Notes under the pieces: model-generated | Seen by the model: the letters and a program-made list of their open reading frames with translations, nothing else | What the model was told of the DNA's origin: nothing | Database searches by the model: none | Translations under genes and position numbers: made by a program | Origin: Chlorobiota bacterium | GTDB lineage: Bacteria > Bacteroidota > Bacteroidia > Bacteroidales > JAADGE01 | DNA: 6,979 bases | Assembly (NCBI GenBank): GCA_030592825.1 | Contig: JAUVIG010000196.1 | Coordinates: 1-6,979, forward strand | Reading direction: 5' to 3' | Shown here: positions 5,100 through 6,979 of the stretch, in pieces | Position numbering within the stretch: the stretch's first letter is position 1 | Layout of the letters: every line of letters starts with the position of its first letter

Positions 5100-6971
5100 A
5101 TGGAATATTTACGAGTTGAAAAATTGACTAAATCATATGGTATTAAAACATTATTTGAAAATATTTCATTTGTAATTAATAAAAAAGAAAAATTTGCACT
5201 TATTGCAAAAAACGGAACCGGCAAAACAAGTCTTCTAAACATTATAACCGGGAAAGATATTTCTGATTCAGGAAAAGTAAGTTTAAATAATTCAATATCT
5301 GTTGCATATTTAGAACAAGAACCTGTTTTTTTTGGAGATAATACAGTAATTGAACAAGTATTCAATTCTTCCGGTAAAATTGTAAATTCTGTAAAAGATT
5401 ATGAACGAGCTATGCAATCTCAAGATGAAAAAGAGATTCGGGAGGCAGTTGAAACAATGGACAGGCTTGAAGCGTGGGAATTTGAAAGGGAAATTAAAAC
5501 CATTTTAACTAAATTGAAAATTACGGATTTTGAAAAGAAAGTAAACATTTTATCCGGCGGACAAAAAAAACGATTAGCATTAGCAAATGCATTACTGAAT
5601 AAACCTGATTTCCTTATGCTTGACGAACCTACAAACCATCTTGATTTTGAAATGATTGAATGGTTGGAAGATTATTTAAGTAAATCTGACATAACTGTTT
5701 TAACGATTACACACGACAGATATTTTTTAGATAAAATATGTAACAGGATTATTGAGATAGATGGTAATGAACTTCATCTTTATAAAGGGAATTATGCACA
5801 TTATCTTGTAAAAAGACAAGAAAGAATAAACATAAGTAAAGTAAATATTGAAAAAGCAAGAAATCTTTTAAGGATTGAGGCTCAATGGATGAGTAAACAA
5901 CCTAAAGCAAGAGCTACAAAGGCAAAACACAGGATTGATAATTATTATAAGATAAAGGAAAAAGCCGGTAAAAAGCCGGAAGAGCATAATTTTAATATTG
6001 AAATAGAGGGTAAGCGATTGGGCAAGAAGATAATAGATATTGATAATATTAATAAAGCCTATGATGAAAACATATTAATTGATGATTTTTCTTATAAGTT
6101 TGTTAAAGAAGAGAAAATTGCAATTGTAGGAAATAACGGAGTAGGGAAGAGTACTTTTTTAAATCTTATTGCCGGAAAAATAAAATCGGATTCCGGAACT
6201 GTTGATATTGGTGAAACTGTTTCAATCGGATATTTTGAACAAAGTTCAATGAACCTTTCTGAAGATAAACATTTGATAGAAGTTATCAGAGACCAAGCTG
6301 AAGTTATTAAGCTTGGAAAAAATCGTGAGATGTCAGCAGCACAATTTGCCGAGTACTTTTTATTTCCTCGAAATATGCATTATAACTTTGTGTCTCAATT
6401 ACGCGGCGGCGAAAAAAGGCGACTTCATTTAATGACAGTTTTAATGAAGAATCCAAATTTTCTTATTTTGGATGAACCGACTAACGACTTGGACATTATG
6501 TCTCTTAATGTGCTTGAAGATTATATCAGACACTTTAAAGGGACTGTGCTGTTAGTTTCTCATGACAGATATTTTATTGATAAAACGGCAGATACATTAT
6601 TTGTTTTTAAAGGCAAGGGAGAGATAAAGGTGTTTCCCGGAAATTATTCAGCTTATATTCAGTATATTGCAAGGAATGAAAAAAATATTACCGAAATAAA
6701 TCAAAAAAAACTGAATCAAAAACCCGAAAAAAGAAAAAAAGAAACCGGAAAGCAAATACTTAAACTGGCCTATAAAGAAAAGACGGAATTTAAGACACTT
6801 GATGAAGAACTGGAAAGATTCAATAAAGAAAAATCAGAACTTGAACTATATATGCAATCCGGGAATTATACAAGTGAAGAATTGGCTGAAAAATCTAAAC
6901 GACTTGCAGAACTTATTGAAATAATTGATGAAAAAGAGATGCGTTGGTTGGAATTAAGTGAGAAAGTTTAG
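5100..6971 (+). CDS. uup: ABC-F family ATPase, Uup type
   Basis: A 623-residue soluble protein with two ATP-binding cassettes in one chain and no membrane segments, so it is not a transporter. Cassette 1 has Walker A AKNGTGKT (36-43), signature LSGGQ (151-155), Walker B LMLDEPTNHLD with Glu176, and switch His205. Cassette 2 has Walker A GNNGVGKS (344-351), signature LRGGE (434-438), LILDEPTNDLD with Glu459, and His488. The basic linker at about 245-290 (WMSKQPKARATKAKHRID) is the tRNA-interaction region of ABC-F proteins. A charged C-terminal extension (about 535-623), probably coiled coil, marks the Uup subgroup. E. coli Uup is linked to ribosome function and transposon excision. Small departures are Ala for the first Walker A glycine in cassette 1 and Arg for Ser in the second signature. 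Start ATG at 5100; the stop lies 8 bases before the window end. An antibiotic-resistance ABC-F role is unlikely given the Uup tail. Confidence 0.93.
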   Translation: MEYLRVEKLTKSYGIKTLFENISFVINKKEKFALIAKNGTGKTSLLNIITGKDISDSGKVSLNNSISVAYLEQEPVFFGDNTVIEQVFNSSGKIVNSVKDYERAMQSQDEKEIREAVETMDRLEAWEFEREIKTILTKLKITDFEKKVNILSGGQKKRLALANALLNKPDFLMLDEPTNHLDFEMIEWLEDYLSKSDITVLTITHDRYFLDKICNRIIEIDGNELHLYKGNYAHYLVKRQERINISKVNIEKARNLLRIEAQWMSKQPKARATKAKHRIDNYYKIKEKAGKKPEEHNFNIEIEGKRLGKKIIDIDNINKAYDENILIDDFSYKFVKEEKIAIVGNNGVGKSTFLNLIAGKIKSDSGTVDIGETVSIGYFEQSSMNLSEDKHLIEVIRDQAEVIKLGKNREMSAAQFAEYFLFPRNMHYNFVSQLRGGEKRRLHLMTVLMKNPNFLILDEPTNDLDIMSLNVLEDYIRHFKGTVLLVSHDRYFIDKTADTLFVFKGKGEIKVFPGNYSAYIQYIARNEKNITEINQKKLNQKPEKRKKETGKQILKLAYKEKTEFKTLDEELERFNKEKSELELYMQSGNYTSEELAEKSKRLAELIEIIDEKEMRWLELSEKV

Positions 6972-6979
6972 CTTATAAT

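Noticed and set aside
5078..5365. Minus-strand open frame opposite the start of uup
   Set aside because: It overlaps the first cassette of uup, including Walker A, and has no family features. It is a shadow of the real gene.
5100..6971. uup as a drug exporter or antibiotic-resistance ABC-F gene
   Set aside because: No membrane segments are present, and the two cassettes plus the charged C-terminal coiled-coil extension fit the housekeeping Uup subgroup.
1..6979. CRISPR arrays, insertion sequences, tRNA/rRNA genes or prophage parts
   Set aside because: No evenly spaced long repeats, transposase or integrase motifs, terminal inverted repeats around a gene, or tRNA-like cloverleaf were seen. 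The short tandem repeats found are too small and spacerless for CRISPR.

Overview
The window is AT-rich, gene-dense bacterial chromosome, most likely from the phylum Bacteroidota (Bacteroidetes). The evidence is a Porin_10-type 'putative porin' typical of that phylum, A/T-rich leaders without Shine-Dalgarno sequences, promoter boxes of the TAnnTTTG type, and short A/T-rich tandem repeats between genes. No RNA gene, mobile element, CRISPR array or replication origin was seen. No gene-free stretch exceeds about 160 bases.

Layout. Positions 1-57 hold the tail of an upstream plus-strand gene that reads like the last strand of an outer-membrane barrel. A strong intrinsic terminator (79-119) follows, almost touching the start of nth (127-765, +), which encodes endonuclease III. 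Three minus-strand genes come next, transcribed from right to left: ptb (4069-4962, phosphate butyryltransferase), a leucine-dehydrogenase-like gene (2885-3949) and an outer-membrane porin (762-2723). The porin and nth converge and their stop codons overlap. Divergent from ptb across a 137-bp gap is uup (5100-6971, +), a soluble ABC-F ATPase that nearly reaches the window end.

How the genes relate. The order ptb then leucine dehydrogenase is that of the Bacillus branched-chain keto acid (bkd) operon, so the pair probably derives from or belongs to branched-chain amino acid/acyl-CoA metabolism. No butyrate kinase gene follows ptb here. nth (base-excision repair), the porin and uup (ribosome-associated) look like unrelated housekeeping neighbours.

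The main discovery candidate is the leucine-dehydrogenase-like protein. It aligns without gaps over roughly 200 residues to the Bacillus enzyme, as I remember that sequence. Both catalytic lysines are replaced (Arg68, Ser80), the catalytic aspartate is replaced (Ser115), and the substrate-pocket glycines and Thr150 are gone. The NAD-binding fold (GxGxxG, Asp203) and full length are kept. It looks like a conserved pseudoenzyme or repurposed protein tied to Ptb, not a working amino acid dehydrogenase and not a decaying pseudogene. Secondary observations are stop-codon-adjacent tandem repeats after both ptb and this gene, an attenuator-like fold before nth, and a porin gene without an ATG start.
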